A stretch of DNA of 64,000 nt from positions 1 to 64,000 of the forward strand of contig NZ_QFFZ01000005.1 of the NCBI RefSeq assembly GCF_004369225.1, written 5' to 3'. The DNA comes from Pelotomaculum propionicicum (lineage in GTDB: Bacteria; Bacillota; Desulfotomaculia; Desulfotomaculales; Pelotomaculaceae). The translations under genes were made by a program, and so were the position numbers. The notes below the pieces were generated by a model. The model worked only from the letters and a program-made list of their open reading frames with translations, had not been told where the DNA came from and ran no database searches. Positions 35,903-44,709 of this stretch are shown here, in pieces (the stretch's first letter is position 1; the number at the start of each line of letters is the position of its first letter).

Positions 35903-36805
35903 TTGGTAAATATTTTTATAATAGTGTACTTAATAGCAACAATAAATCTAAAATCAGATCCGCTGATTCCATTTGAGAAATTGGCATTGCCGGTTAATGA
36001 AAAAGAAACTTATGTTATTTTCCTGTCTGGACTTGATTCCCATTGTGACGGCACACCATATAACCAGATGGGATTTGAATATATTCGCAGTAAATTTAAC
36101 CAGGTAGGACTCACATATAATGATGAACGTTTTTTAATGTATAGCTATACCGGCGGAAAAGTAGAAGCAGGCCGGTGGGATCCAAATCCATATGAACCGG
36201 TAGATACCGGTCAACCCATTCAGTTTAGTGTTATGCACTTAAAAAACATGATTGACGAATTTACCCTGCATCACCCGGACGCCCGGTACGTACTGGTGGG
36301 TCATAGCCTCGGTGGCAGGATTGCCTTTGATTACGTTATAAAGTACCATTTGGAGAAACCGGAACCCATTAAGGGGGTTATAACTCTTAACTCTCCTCTG
36401 ATCGGTATATCATATTATCGGATTGTTAATATCCTTGCAACTTTCCGGAGCGTTTGGGGTTCTTCTGTGGTCAAACAATTAGCGGCCGAATACCAATTGA
36501 GAAATGAGCTGGGAATAGTAGAAAAAAGAATTGAAGCTGCCCGCAGGATGACTGAGGCAGGTATTTATCTGGCTACATTCGGAACCAGACAGGATATCGT
36601 TGTTAACCCGCTGTTGTCCTGTCTGACAGATGAGTATGGATATACGTTAAACAGGGGATATATAATATCCGCCAATTTATTACGCGGGGTTTTTAAAGAT
36701 TTGGGGAGTCATATGCAAATATTATGCTTTGAAAAAGTGGCAAATTATATAATTTTAGTTTATTGCTGTCCGTCTGATCCAACCCGCACAAATAATAACC
36801 ATTGA
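35903..36805 (+). CDS. Alpha/beta-hydrolase, lipase-like
   Basis: 300 residues counted from TTG 35903, which has no ribosome site. The frame stays open upstream to 35861 and reads LSLNKRLLALSVVLVNIFIIVYLIA, a proper signal anchor with positive start. The best ribosome site (AAAGAGGT, 35846-35853) points to CTG 35864 or ATA 35861. VLVGHSLGGRIAFDYVI is the nucleophile elbow with the catalytic serine; GLDSHCDGTPYNQMGF is an oxyanion-side loop. Probably an exported or membrane-anchored esterase. AT-rich compared with its neighbours. It may belong to the spore block that follows. Confidence 0.75.
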   Translation: MVNIFIIVYLIATINLKSDPLIPFEKLALPVNEKETYVIFLSGLDSHCDGTPYNQMGFEYIRSKFNQVGLTYNDERFLMYSYTGGKVEAGRWDPNPYEPVDTGQPIQFSVMHLKNMIDEFTLHHPDARYVLVGHSLGGRIAFDYVIKYHLEKPEPIKGVITLNSPLIGISYYRIVNILATFRSVWGSSVVKQLAAEYQLRNELGIVEKRIEAARRMTEAGIYLATFGTRQDIVVNPLLSCLTDEYGYTLNRGYIISANLLRGVFKDLGSHMQILCFEKVANYIILVYCCPSDPTRTNNNH

Positions 36806-36908
36806 TACCCCTGCCGGAGAGGAGGTAACAAAATTAAACCCGTTCTTACAATATATTTTTGAGTCTTATGGCTTCAACCTCATAGTCGAAACTCCTTTGG
36901 AGGAAATT

Positions 36909-37589
36909 TTATATCGCTTTTGACTTGACCTGATAGAATAACTTCCCTTCGGTGTCGAGACTTGCATAAAGTACTTCCTTAAAGCTGTTTACACCAAATT
37001 TTTGCAGTTCTGATTTTAACCAGCCCTCATTAAGGTTGATTTTAGCCAGATTTTTGTTGAATACATAGCCGTCAATAATAAGTGTAATAGGCAAGCCCTC
37101 ATACCTCGTAGGCAAACTCATATCCGCCGGAACTATGGGCCTTTTCTGGGATTTTGGAATAACACTCAACTCACCGCTGGTTTCCAGAATAGCAAATTCC
37201 ACGTCGGCAATATTGGGCATGTTTTTGGCTCTCAACTGCTCCAGTAAATCGTTAATATTGTAGCGAATCCGGGCCAGTTCTTTTTCGATAATTTTTCCGT
37301 TTTCAATCAGCACACTGGGAATACCGCAGATAACCCCCCTGGCCCGCTCGCTTTTTAAGGAGACATACGATAGTGCAACCTGAGCCACTAACAAAGTAAA
37401 AATCGGAAAAAGGCCGCTGGCCAGGGGCACTCCGGTATTTTCCATTGGAATTGCAGCCAACGCTGAAAGCATAATGACGATTACCAGTTCGTATGGCTGG
37501 AGCTGACTTACCTGCCTCTTTCCCATTAACCTCAAACCAATAACTACTACAGCAAACAAAATTATTGTGCGTATAATCCCAAGGAGCAT
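36909..37589 (-). CDS. DUF421 membrane protein (YetF/YdfS family)
   Basis: 226 residues from ATG 37589, with GGAAGGAT upstream; an in-frame ATG at 37607 lacks a site. Three membrane helices over residues 1-75, including VVVIGLRLMGKRQVSQLQPYELVI, the family hallmark. A soluble DUF421 domain follows (GIPSVLIENGKIIEKELAR, NIADVEFAILETSGELSVIP). In Bacillus, homologues YetF and YdfS are spore-associated membrane proteins. It faces the opposite way to the spoVA operon but is a paralogue of the DUF421 gene within it. Confidence 0.88.
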   Translation of the reverse strand: MLLGIIRTIILFAVVVIGLRLMGKRQVSQLQPYELVIVIMLSALAAIPMENTGVPLASGLFPIFTLLVAQVALSYVSLKSERARGVICGIPSVLIENGKIIEKELARIRYNINDLLEQLRAKNMPNIADVEFAILETSGELSVIPKSQKRPIVPADMSLPTRYEGLPITLIIDGYVFNKNLAKINLNEGWLKSELQKFGVNSFKEVLYASLDTEGKLFYQVKSKAI

Positions 37590-37785
37590 ATTATCCTTCC
37601 TTTGCAAATTAATCTCTATAATTATTCCCCGGCGTTATTAATTATATTTTGTCTGTTTCTACCAATGCTCTTCATATGTTCTTACTATTGGCTCCTTTAA
37701 TACCATTAAAAATCTATGAATAAAATTTTATTGTGGGGAGACCATTATATTTGCAAAAAAGTCCGTAAACGGGGAGGTAAACGCA

Positions 37786-37992
37786 ATGACAGTCGGAACC
37801 CAGGTAAAGCAGACACTGGCCAACCTGAAAAGTTGCCAGGCAAACCTTGAGACATTTGCTCTCCAAACCCAGAATCAGCAGGCAAAACAGCTTTTTACCA
37901 GCGCCGCCCAGCAAACTAAAGCAATTGTTGACTCCCTGGAGCCAAGGGTTACCCAAATCGAAAATGAAGAGCCCCAGTATAAAGGGTTTTAA
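37786..37992 (+). CDS. DUF1657 small protein
   Basis: 68 residues (TVGTQVKQTLANLKSCQANL ... ENEEPQYKGF), an all-helical DUF1657 protein. Strong GGGGAGGT site. First gene of the spoVA-type operon. Upstream, CATTATA at 37743-37749 fits a sigma-G -10 box, but the nearest TGAATA is 20 bases away instead of 17-18, so forespore control is only suggested. DUF1657 genes recur in mobile spoVA operons of Bacillus; their biochemical role is unknown. Confidence 0.85.
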   Translation: MTVGTQVKQTLANLKSCQANLETFALQTQNQQAKQLFTSAAQQTKAIVDSLEPRVTQIENEEPQYKGF

Positions 37993-38012
37993 CATTAAGG
38001 GTATCCAGCCCG

Positions 38013-38045
38013 GAGACCGGATCACCAGGATCCGGTTTCGGTTTT
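38013..38045 (+). terminator. Possible attenuator inside the spoVA operon
   Basis: GACCGGATC-ACCAG-GATCCGGTTTC followed by GGTTTTTGT, between the two DUF1657 genes. It could reduce transcription into the downstream genes. Confidence 0.5.
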
Positions 38046-38102
38046 TGTATATAAACTTATTTAGATATACAGAATACTGTCAAGGCAGAGGTGTAAATAA
38101 GT

Positions 38103-38309
38103 ATGACAATCAGTGCGCAGGTCAAGCAAACCCTGGCCAGCCTTAAGGGCGTTCAGGGCACATTAGAAACCTTTTCTTCATCCGGGGGAGACCCGGAAGC
38201 AAAGGAAATACTGAACCGCAATTCGCAAAAGATTGCTATTATTATAAAGAATTTGGAAAAGAGACTCGGTGTTTTAGAATTTGAAGAGCCGCAGTACAAA
38301 GGCTTCTAG
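38103..38309 (+). CDS. DUF1657 small protein, second copy
   Basis: 68 residues, clearly related to the preceding gene (TISAQVKQTLASLKGVQGTL ... EFEEPQYKGF) and the same length, so a tandem duplication that has diverged. AGGTG ribosome site. It ends 25 bases before the DUF421-DUF1657 fusion gene. Confidence 0.85.
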   Translation: MTISAQVKQTLASLKGVQGTLETFSSSGGDPEAKEILNRNSQKIAIIIKNLEKRLGVLEFEEPQYKGF

Positions 38310-38334
38310 CCAATACGTTGAAGGAGTAGCCCAA

Positions 38335-39195
38335 ATGCCTGAATGGTTAAACATTTTGCTCCGCACGACCGGTTTATTTATGCTCACCTTGCTTCTTGTC
38401 CGTCTTATCGGAAAAAGGCAAACCTCCCGGTTGACCTTTTTCGATCTGGTTACCGGCATTGCAATCGGAGTGATAGCCGCCGCCATATCTTTGAATCTGG
38501 CTGTTAACCTGACCAACGGTCTTATTGCCCTGGTTGTTTGGACCGGGTTTCCTGCGTTAATCTACCTTTTATCAATAAAGTACAAAGCGGTTAGGGACAT
38601 AGTTCAGGGAAAGGAAACAGTCCTTATCAACCACGGGAAAGTCCTGGAAGATAAGCTGTTGGAAGCCCGTTTTACACCTGAAGATTTGTTGAGTCAGCTG
38701 CGAAAAAAAAATGTATTTAATTTCGCTGACGTGGAATTCGCCGTGCTTGAACCTACCGGAGAGGTAAGCGCGCTTCTTAAGAAAGATAAACAACCTCTCA
38801 CCCCCAAGACCGCAGGATTAAACGTCGGGCAGGAGAGCGTACCCCAGACGGTTATGCTTGACGGAACTATAATGGACGAGCCGCTCACGGCAATGGGACT
38901 GAACAGGCGTTGGCTGCATACAGAACTGGAAAAAGCCGGGGTGGCGCCTGAAAACGTCTTTATTGGCCAGGTGGATTCCGTGGGACAGTTATATCTTGAC
39001 CTTTTTGACGATACCATTCAGGTTCCCAAACCCAAAGCGAAAGAGTTGGCTTTTGCTACCCTGAAAAAATGCCAGGCTGATTGTGAACTATACGCTTTGG
39101 GTACAAAGCAGCCGGAGGCTAAGAAGATGTACGGGAAATCTTCCAAGATATTGTCAGAAGTAATCCAGGAATTAGAGCCTTTGCTAAAAAGGTAG
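38335..39195 (+). CDS. DUF421 membrane protein fused to DUF1657
   Basis: 286 residues from ATG 38335, with GAAGGAGT upstream; the open frame back to 38281 only overlaps the previous gene. Residues 1-75 have three membrane helices with RLIGKRQTSRLTFFDLVTGI. Residues 80-225 are the DUF421 domain (NFADVEFAVLEPTGEVSALL). The last 55 residues (ELAFATLKKCQADCELYALG ... EVIQELEPLLKR) are a DUF1657 module fused in frame. The fusion implies that DUF421 and DUF1657 proteins act together at the spore membrane. The same architecture is known from mobile spoVA operons. Confidence 0.88.
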   Translation: MPEWLNILLRTTGLFMLTLLLVRLIGKRQTSRLTFFDLVTGIAIGVIAAAISLNLAVNLTNGLIALVVWTGFPALIYLLSIKYKAVRDIVQGKETVLINHGKVLEDKLLEARFTPEDLLSQLRKKNVFNFADVEFAVLEPTGEVSALLKKDKQPLTPKTAGLNVGQESVPQTVMLDGTIMDEPLTAMGLNRRWLHTELEKAGVAPENVFIGQVDSVGQLYLDLFDDTIQVPKPKAKELAFATLKKCQADCELYALGTKQPEAKKMYGKSSKILSEVIQELEPLLKR

Positions 39196-39209
39196 AGGGG
39201 TGTTTAAGA

Positions 39210-39689
39210 TTGTCCAATAAGAAAAAGAAGAAATTAACTCCGGTGCAACAGCAGTATCATTCCTTTTCTAAAGCGAGGGAGCCTCAACGACCGGTTCTTC
39301 TAAATGTTGTCAGGGCTTTTTTAGCAGGAGGGACAATTTGTCTTCTCGGCCAATTTATTCAGGATTTTTTCCTCTGGAATTTTAATTTTACTGAAAAGAC
39401 GGCAGGAGATCCGACTGTTGCTGTCCTGATTCTACTCTCAGTCATTCTAACGGCTTCAGGTGTGTATGATCATATCGCCCAATGGTCCGGCGCCGGAACA
39501 GCGGTGCCGGTAACCGGGTTTGCCAACTCCATTGCCTCGGCGGCTATCGAACACCGAAGCGAGGGGTTTGTGCTTGGTGTTGGGGCAAGTATGTTTCAAC
39601 TGGCAGGTTCAGTAATTGTCTTTGGTGTTTTTGCCGCCTTTGTGGTTGCCCTCATTAAAACAACACTGGCGCTGTTAGGGGGATCCTAG
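39210..39689 (+). CDS. spoVAC: SpoVAC, spore membrane channel protein
   Basis: 159 residues from TTG 39210. The product has the PVQQQYHSFSKAREPQRPVLLN start, four membrane helices and SGAGTAVPVTGFANSIASAAIEHRSEG, the SpoVAC/E family hallmark. SpoVAC forms a mechanosensitive channel in the spore inner membrane that moves calcium dipicolinate in during sporulation and out in germination. One base separates it from spoVAD. Confidence 0.94.
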   Translation: MSNKKKKKLTPVQQQYHSFSKAREPQRPVLLNVVRAFLAGGTICLLGQFIQDFFLWNFNFTEKTAGDPTVAVLILLSVILTASGVYDHIAQWSGAGTAVPVTGFANSIASAAIEHRSEGFVLGVGASMFQLAGSVIVFGVFAAFVVALIKTTLALLGGS

Positions 39690-39690
39690 T

Positions 39691-40701
39691 ATGTTGCGCG
39701 GGCGCCAGACCTGGGTTTTCCCCAACAGGCCCACTATTATATCCACGGCAACCGTTGGAGGACCCTTTGAAGCAGAGGGGCCACTGGCGGAGGATTTTGA
39801 TCTTCTGCACGGCGACTTATGGCTAGGGCAGGACAGTTATGAAAAAGCAGAAAAAAAGATGCTGGAAGTGGCCTGCGAAATGGCTGTTCAAAAGGCCGGT
39901 TTACAAAAACAGGACATTCAGTTCTTTCTAAGCGGGGACCTGATGAACCAGATTATTTCCAGCAGCTTTACCGCCAGAACACTGGCGGTACCCTATCTTG
40001 GGCTTTACGGAGCTTGTTCCAGTTCGATGGAGAGCCTTACTTTAGGTAGCTTGATAGTAGACAGCGGGTCCGGCAATTATGTTCTCTGTGGCACCTCCAG
40101 TCACAATGCGGCAGCTGAAAAACAATACAGGTATCCCACTGAATATGGATCTCAGAAACCTCCCACCGCCCAGTGGACGGTGACCGGCGCCGGTGTCGCC
40201 CTCCTTGGCTCCAAGGGGGAAGGTCCAAAGGTTACCTCTGCCACCATCGGTAGAGTAGTGGATATGGGAGTGACCGACCCTTTTAATATGGGGAGCGCCA
40301 TGGCGCCGGCCGCGGTGGATACTATTACAGCTCATTTCAGGGACTTGCGGATTTCACCCCGGGATTACGATCTTATAGCCACCGGGGACCTGGGACGGGT
40401 GGGGCACAGGATTGCCGTCGATCTGTTGAAAAAACACGGCCTGGAGATACCGGAAGACAGATTTACAGACTGCGGCATACTTATTTACAACCAAGACCAA
40501 CCTGTGGTGTTGGCCGGGGGCAGCGGTTGCGGCTGCTCGGCGACCGTCGCCTACGGGCATATATTAAACAGGATGAAAAAGGGGGAACTGAAAAAGGTTT
40601 TGATTGTCGCCACCGGGGCACTTCTTTCTCCCTTGTCCTACCAGCAAAAAGAGAGCATTCCTTGCATCGCCCACGCTGTTTCTATTGAATATGACCATTA
40701 G
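39691..40701 (+). CDS. spoVAD: SpoVAD, dipicolinate-binding protein
   Basis: 336 residues with the beta-ketoacyl-synthase-like fold of SpoVAD. It starts [23 protein letters not shown], contains [12 protein letters not shown] with the cysteine at 109, and [16 protein letters not shown]. SpoVAD binds dipicolinic acid on the spore inner membrane. It lies between spoVAC and spoVAE in the standard order and is translationally packed with both. Confidence 0.95.
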   Translation: MLRGRQTWVFPNRPTIISTATVGGPFEAEGPLAEDFDLLHGDLWLGQDSYEKAEKKMLEVACEMAVQKAGLQKQDIQFFLSGDLMNQIISSSFTARTLAVPYLGLYGACSSSMESLTLGSLIVDSGSGNYVLCGTSSHNAAAEKQYRYPTEYGSQKPPTAQWTVTGAGVALLGSKGEGPKVTSATIGRVVDMGVTDPFNMGSAMAPAAVDTITAHFRDLRISPRDYDLIATGDLGRVGHRIAVDLLKKHGLEIPEDRFTDCGILIYNQDQPVVLAGGSGCGCSATVAYGHILNRMKKGELKKVLIVATGALLSPLSYQQKESIPCIAHAVSIEYDH

Positions 40702-40712
40702 AGGTGATTTTT

Positions 40713-41066
40713 GTGGAAGCTTATTTTTGGGCTTTTGTGGTTGGCGGGCTTATCTGTGTTATAGGGCAATTGTTATTGGACGTTGGAAAGTTCACCCCGG
40801 CCCATACCATGAGCATCCTTGTAGTGTCAGGCGCCGTCCTGGACGGCCTGGGTTTATACGAACCCCTGATTGATTTTGCCGGAGCCGGCGCCACTGTTCC
40901 CATAACTAGTTTTGGGAATGCTTTAGTCCACGGGGCCTTGGCTGAAGCCCAAACAACAGGAATCATTGGGATTCTCACCGGAATTTTTGAAGTTACCAGC
41001 GCGGGGATATCCGCGGCCATAATTTTTGGCTTTCTCGCCGCTTTGCTGTTTAAGCCTAAAGGATAG
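40713..41066 (+). CDS. spoVAE: SpoVAE (SpoVAEb type) membrane protein
   Basis: 117 residues from GTG 40713, with AGAGGTG seven bases upstream; GTG 40704 lacks a site. Three or four membrane helices and the motif [20 protein letters not shown], the same as in SpoVAC. It is the third core component of the dipicolinate channel. Confidence 0.93.
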   Translation: MEAYFWAFVVGGLICVIGQLLLDVGKFTPAHTMSILVVSGAVLDGLGLYEPLIDFAGAGATVPITSFGNALVHGALAEAQTTGIIGILTGIFEVTSAGISAAIIFGFLAALLFKPKG

Positions 41067-41081
41067 AAGAAAGGTGACACC

Positions 41082-41540
41082 GTGAAAACTATTCTGAGAG
41101 TTATTGTTTTTTCTCTTATCTTATTAATAACGGCGGGTTGCGGCACGCAAAACCATTCTTTTAAAAAGCCGCAACCGGGACAGCAGTTAATCCAGGATGA
41201 AAAACAAATCCAAATCAACACCGATCTTGCCGAAAAAGCAAAGAAAACAGCTGAAACGGTTAAGGGTGTCAAGGAGAGTACGGCTGTGGTTATTAATAAT
41301 GAAATATCGATTGCTATTAAAGTAAGTGGTTTTGACAGGTTGCGTTTAAAGCCAATTAAGGCCGAAGTACATGATAAAATCAAAGAATTTAATAAGGATT
41401 ATAATGTCTATATTACTTCTGACAAAAAGCTTTTTAAGCAGCTGCGGCAAATAGAAAACCAAATTAGAGGTGAACAGGATAAGCCGCTTATAGATTTACA
41501 AAAGAAGGTTAATAAAATTAATAAAGATATGCAGGGGTAA
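41082..41540 (+). CDS. YhcN/YlaJ-family sporulation lipoprotein
   Basis: 152 residues with a lipobox LITAGC at about 15-20. The domain (about 45-135) contains AEKAKKTAETVKGVKESTAV and VVINNEISIAIKVSGF, typical of YhcN/YlaJ lipoproteins found in the spore inner membrane and, as relatives, in mobile spoVA operons. It follows spoVAE by 15 bases, so it belongs to the same operon. Confidence 0.85.
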   Translation: MKTILRVIVFSLILLITAGCGTQNHSFKKPQPGQQLIQDEKQIQINTDLAEKAKKTAETVKGVKESTAVVINNEISIAIKVSGFDRLRLKPIKAEVHDKIKEFNKDYNVYITSDKKLFKQLRQIENQIRGEQDKPLIDLQKKVNKINKDMQG

Positions 41541-41546
41541 GTTTTT

Positions 41547-42701
41547 ATGGATTTGCGAAAAATAGCTGTAACATTAATGATTATTACTATAACAGGAATT
41601 GTTGGAATATCAAATTGTAAAGCCGCTGGCTCACCTTCCATGGAAATAGAACTGGAAAAGGAATTACAGACCAAGGTCAATGAAATTTTCGACACCTGTG
41701 CCCTTGCCATTATTACCGACGCTGATCCTGGACCGGCCCTTGCCTGTTATGACACTACGGCCGAACTGGGTCGCTGGGCCCTTTCTCATGAGCAAACCAA
41801 GCTAAATTATATACAATTATGGGCTAAAAAGCGGGGAGTACGTTTCACTGAAGCCAATTCCTCGCTAGACATTCCCTGGTCGCGGGTACAGGGAGATACC
41901 GCCGAATTTATCGTCTACCAAACCCTCCAACTGGGGTATGTTTATCCCGACGATCCTACCGTAAACCGTTTTGGTATCGGTACCCGGCATTGGATGAAGC
42001 TGGCGCGTAAGGATGAAAACTGGCTTATCAGGCAAGATTTTTATACCGATGGCCTGTTTGATGATGCCAAAGCGCCCGACCCCTCACCGGCAGACGGTAC
42101 TGCCTTTATAGAACCGGTGGAAAAAAACGCTTCTACACAAAACGATCCCCCAGGTATTTTTGACCGGGAGGGGGCGGCCCGGTATGCGGATGAATATGCC
42201 GGCCTGGCCTGGGGGGCCGGCAACAACCATAATTATAATCCGCGTTACCTCAACCTGAATGGCAATGGGGGGGACTGTACAAATTTTGTATCCCAGTGTC
42301 TGGGGGATAAGACAGGAGGCAAACTCCCCATGGACGGCGCCTGGTACTGCCGCTATGACCGGGAAGGAGGTTCAGGAAGTCGGGCCTGGGTACAGGCAGA
42401 AGCCTTTGCTGATTGGCTCTTATCTAACGGTTGGGGGCAGCTGTTAGCCCGGGGTGCCTTCCCGGAAATGAATCAACCCGGCTCGAAATTTTCCCGTGGA
42501 GCCGTTCGGGAACTGCTGAAAGGGGATGTAATCGGTTATGAAGAGAAGGGGTATATAGAACACTTTGCTATTGTAGTTGGGACCGACTCGAAGGGATATC
42601 CGGTTGTAGACGCCCATACGGTGGACCGCTATCATTGCCCCTGGGATATGGGTTGTGATAAAACTACCATTTTTCACCTTTTTCAAATCAAAAACAGGTG
42701 A
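41547..42701 (+). CDS. Secreted amidase-domain protein (Amidase_6 type)
   Basis: 384 residues. Signal peptide at 1-27 (IAVTLMIITITGIVGISNCKA). An N-terminal domain of unknown function spans about 30-190. The C-terminal amidase domain starts at RYADEYAGLAWGAGNNHNYN. The catalytic cysteine lies in GNGGDCTNFVSQCL (about 243) with histidine in YIEHFAIVVG, the Amidase_6 pattern related to cysteine peptidases of the wall. It starts 6 bases after the lipoprotein gene. A cortex or wall role during sporulation is likely but inferred. Terminator at 42712-42746. Confidence 0.85.
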   Translation: MDLRKIAVTLMIITITGIVGISNCKAAGSPSMEIELEKELQTKVNEIFDTCALAIITDADPGPALACYDTTAELGRWALSHEQTKLNYIQLWAKKRGVRFTEANSSLDIPWSRVQGDTAEFIVYQTLQLGYVYPDDPTVNRFGIGTRHWMKLARKDENWLIRQDFYTDGLFDDAKAPDPSPADGTAFIEPVEKNASTQNDPPGIFDREGAARYADEYAGLAWGAGNNHNYNPRYLNLNGNGGDCTNFVSQCLGDKTGGKLPMDGAWYCRYDREGGSGSRAWVQAEAFADWLLSNGWGQLLARGAFPEMNQPGSKFSRGAVRELLKGDVIGYEEKGYIEHFAIVVGTDSKGYPVVDAHTVDRYHCPWDMGCDKTTIFHLFQIKNR

Positions 42702-42711
42702 TTACCAACGC

Positions 42712-42746
42712 ATACCGACACAAACGTGTGCCGGTTTTTATTTTTT
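42712..42746 (+). terminator. Terminator of the spoVA operon
   Basis: ACCGACACAAACGTGTGCCGGT folds as CCG-CACA-AACG-TGTG-CGG and is followed by TTTTATTTTTT. The remaining 250 bases before the next gene show nothing more. Confidence 0.8.
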
Positions 42747-42994
42747 AAGGAAAAACGTCAAGGTCACTCCTGCTAGCCCAGGCACAAAGCCTCTGTAAGT
42801 CAAATTAAGAGAAAGGGGAGTTGTGCTCCCAGCAGGACAATGAATGGCAGTAAATGGTCGGCATGCGGATTGCGTCAAATTTTTAAAATTTTCACCACAG
42901 CTTGTCATAAAAAACTTAAAATGATAAACTAACATAGTAATATCACTCTTTTTTTCCAGGCGGAGAATCTATCTCATATCCGGGAGAAGAAGCT

Positions 42995-43252
42995 ATGGCT
43001 AAAAATTTTAAAAGCTACGGCAATACCTGGATTTTGGTTCTTCTCATATTGATCGGGGGACTGACAGGCAGTGCCGTTGGCGACACCCTGACACCTGTCC
43101 TGCCCTGGTTGAAGTCTACTTCCCAGATAGGGTTGAAGCCCTCAACACTGGACCTGGGGTTTCTCAACCTGACCTTTGGCTTTACCTTTTCCCTCGGGCC
43201 GCTAACCGCGCTCGGCATGATTCTGGGCTATGTTGTCTATCGCAGGATTTGA
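42995..43252 (+). CDS. DUF4321 small membrane protein
   Basis: 85 residues with an N-terminal helix (14-32) and a C-terminal helix (about 62-82), joined by the Gly/Pro-rich loop VGDTLTPVLPWLKST. The LDLGFLNLTFGFTFSLGPLTALG pattern is the DUF4321 signature (shown here in part). Function unknown. It commonly lies before maf in Clostridia, as here, with its stop next to the maf start. Confidence 0.85.
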   Translation: MAKNFKSYGNTWILVLLILIGGLTGSAVGDTLTPVLPWLKSTSQIGLKPSTLDLGFLNLTFGFTFSLGPLTALGMILGYVVYRRI

Positions 43253-43253
43253 A

Positions 43254-43832
43254 ATGAACAGAGAAATTATTCTTGCATCGTCATCACCACGCCGGGTGGA
43301 ATTATTAAAACAAATAGGTTTACCTTTCCGGGTTTTTTGCTGTGAAGTGGATGAAACGCCGCCCCCGGGCTTAAATCCCGGCCAGTTGGTCGAACTGCTG
43401 GCTGAAAGGAAGGCTGCGGGCATTGCAGGTAAGGTTGACAGAGGGATCGTGCTTGGCGCTGACACTGTGGTCGTATGTCAGGGGCAGCTGCTGGGCAAAC
43501 CATTGGATGCGGAGGACGCTGCCAGGATGCTCGGCAAATTGCAGGGCGGCGCTCATGAAGTATATACCGGGGTGGCCCTGGTTGAGGCAGAGAGCGGCAG
43601 ACGTTCGGTTACTCATGAAAAGACAGTGGTTTATTTCAGGCCGCTGGGGGAAAATGAAATCAGACGCTACGCAGCAACGGGGGAGCCGCTGGATAAAGCC
43701 GGCGCCTATGCGGTTCAAGGTTTGGCCGCTGTTTTTATTCACAGGCTGGAAGGCTGTTACACCAATGTTGTCGGTCTTCCTTTAGCCAGACTTGCGGTAA
43801 TGCTCAAAGAGTTTGGCTACGAGGTACTATAA
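43254..43832 (+). CDS. maf: Maf-like nucleotide pyrophosphatase
   Basis: 192 residues from ATG 43254 (MNREIILASSSPRRVELLK); the upstream ATG 43230 lies in the DUF4321 gene. ILASSSPRRVELLKQIG is the universal Maf start, with GADTVVVCQGQLLGKP following. Maf proteins hydrolyse unusual nucleoside triphosphates and, in Bacillus, affect septum formation. It starts one base after the DUF4321 stop; radC follows. Confidence 0.95.
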   Translation: MNREIILASSSPRRVELLKQIGLPFRVFCCEVDETPPPGLNPGQLVELLAERKAAGIAGKVDRGIVLGADTVVVCQGQLLGKPLDAEDAARMLGKLQGGAHEVYTGVALVEAESGRRSVTHEKTVVYFRPLGENEIRRYAATGEPLDKAGAYAVQGLAAVFIHRLEGCYTNVVGLPLARLAVMLKEFGYEVL

Positions 43833-43838
43833 GGGGTA

Positions 43839-43932
43839 GAATACAGAATTCAGAATTCAGTAGTTAGAATAAAAGTTTTTTGTATTCTGACTCCTGACTC
43901 CTGTATTCTTAAAGAATGCCTCCTGTATTCAT
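43839..43932. repeat. Heptamer palindromic repeat (family A)
   Basis: Left arm CAGAATT, CAGAATT, CAGTAGT, TAGAATA (43845-43872); right arm TATTCTG, ACTCCTG, ACTCCTG, TATTCTT (43883-43910), then AAAGAATGCCTCCTGTATTC. The arms are complementary. Confidence 0.9.
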
Positions 43933-43951
43933 AGGTTCGGAGTTGGTTATC

Positions 43952-44647
43952 TTGGATACCGCTGGTTACCGGCCTACCATGAAGGATCTTCCTGAGGATA
44001 TGCGGCCGCGGGAAAGGTTGGCAAAGGAGGGAGCGGATGCTCTTTCTGAAGTGGAACTATTGGCGATACTCCTTGGGACAGGTTCCAGGCAGGCGACCGC
44101 ACTGGATTTGGCCGCGCTGATCATGGCGCATTTTAAGAGCCTGCGTTCTCTTTTGGGCTCCACAATAGAAGAGTTGAGCGGGATCAAGGGTGTAGGGCCG
44201 GCCAAAGCATGTCAGATCAAGGCCGCACTGGAGTTTGCCAGAAGGATTTCTCAATATTCCGATAGCCCGCGCCCTGTGATTAAGTCGCCCGAAGATGCCG
44301 CAAACCTGCTGATGGAGGAAATGCGTCACTTTGACCGCGAGCATTTCAGGGCGGTTTTGTTAAATACCAAAAACCAGGTTATCGGGACCGATAAGGTTTC
44401 TGTCGGCACACTTAATTCATCAGCAGTACACCCGCGTGAATTATTTCGCAACGCCATCAAAAGGAGCGCCGCGTCAGTGATTCTGGTGCATAACCACCCC
44501 AGCGGCGACCCGACTCCCAGCAGGGAGGACCTGGATATTACCGAAAGGCTCCGGGAAGCCGGAAAGATTATTGGGATCGAAGTCCTAGATCACATTATTA
44601 TTGGGGATAATAGATTTATAAGTTTTAAGGCCAAAGGATTCATATAA
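43952..44647 (+). CDS. radC: RadC-family JAB-domain protein
   Basis: 231 residues from TTG 43952, with CGGAGTTGG upstream; the open frame back to 43916 lies in the repeat. YRPTMKDLPEDMRPRERLAK is the conserved start, then a helix-hairpin-helix (GSTIEELSGIKGVGPAKA). The JAB metal motif HNHPSGDPTPSREDL lies at about 178-192. The name implies DNA repair, but the true function is unsettled. maf-radC-mreB is the standard order. Confidence 0.94.
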   Translation: MDTAGYRPTMKDLPEDMRPRERLAKEGADALSEVELLAILLGTGSRQATALDLAALIMAHFKSLRSLLGSTIEELSGIKGVGPAKACQIKAALEFARRISQYSDSPRPVIKSPEDAANLLMEEMRHFDREHFRAVLLNTKNQVIGTDKVSVGTLNSSAVHPRELFRNAIKRSAASVILVHNHPSGDPTPSREDLDITERLREAGKIIGIEVLDHIIIGDNRFISFKAKGFI

Positions 44648-44709
44648 GTAAAGGCTGTTGGTTGGTTTTATGACAGCCGCAATATTAATTTTAAGAGAGG
44701 GGCCGGTAA

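Noticed and set aside
36829..36865. Mini-gene with GAGGAGG site and ATT start
   Set aside because: Only eight codons before a stop; most likely a decayed end of the lipase-like region.
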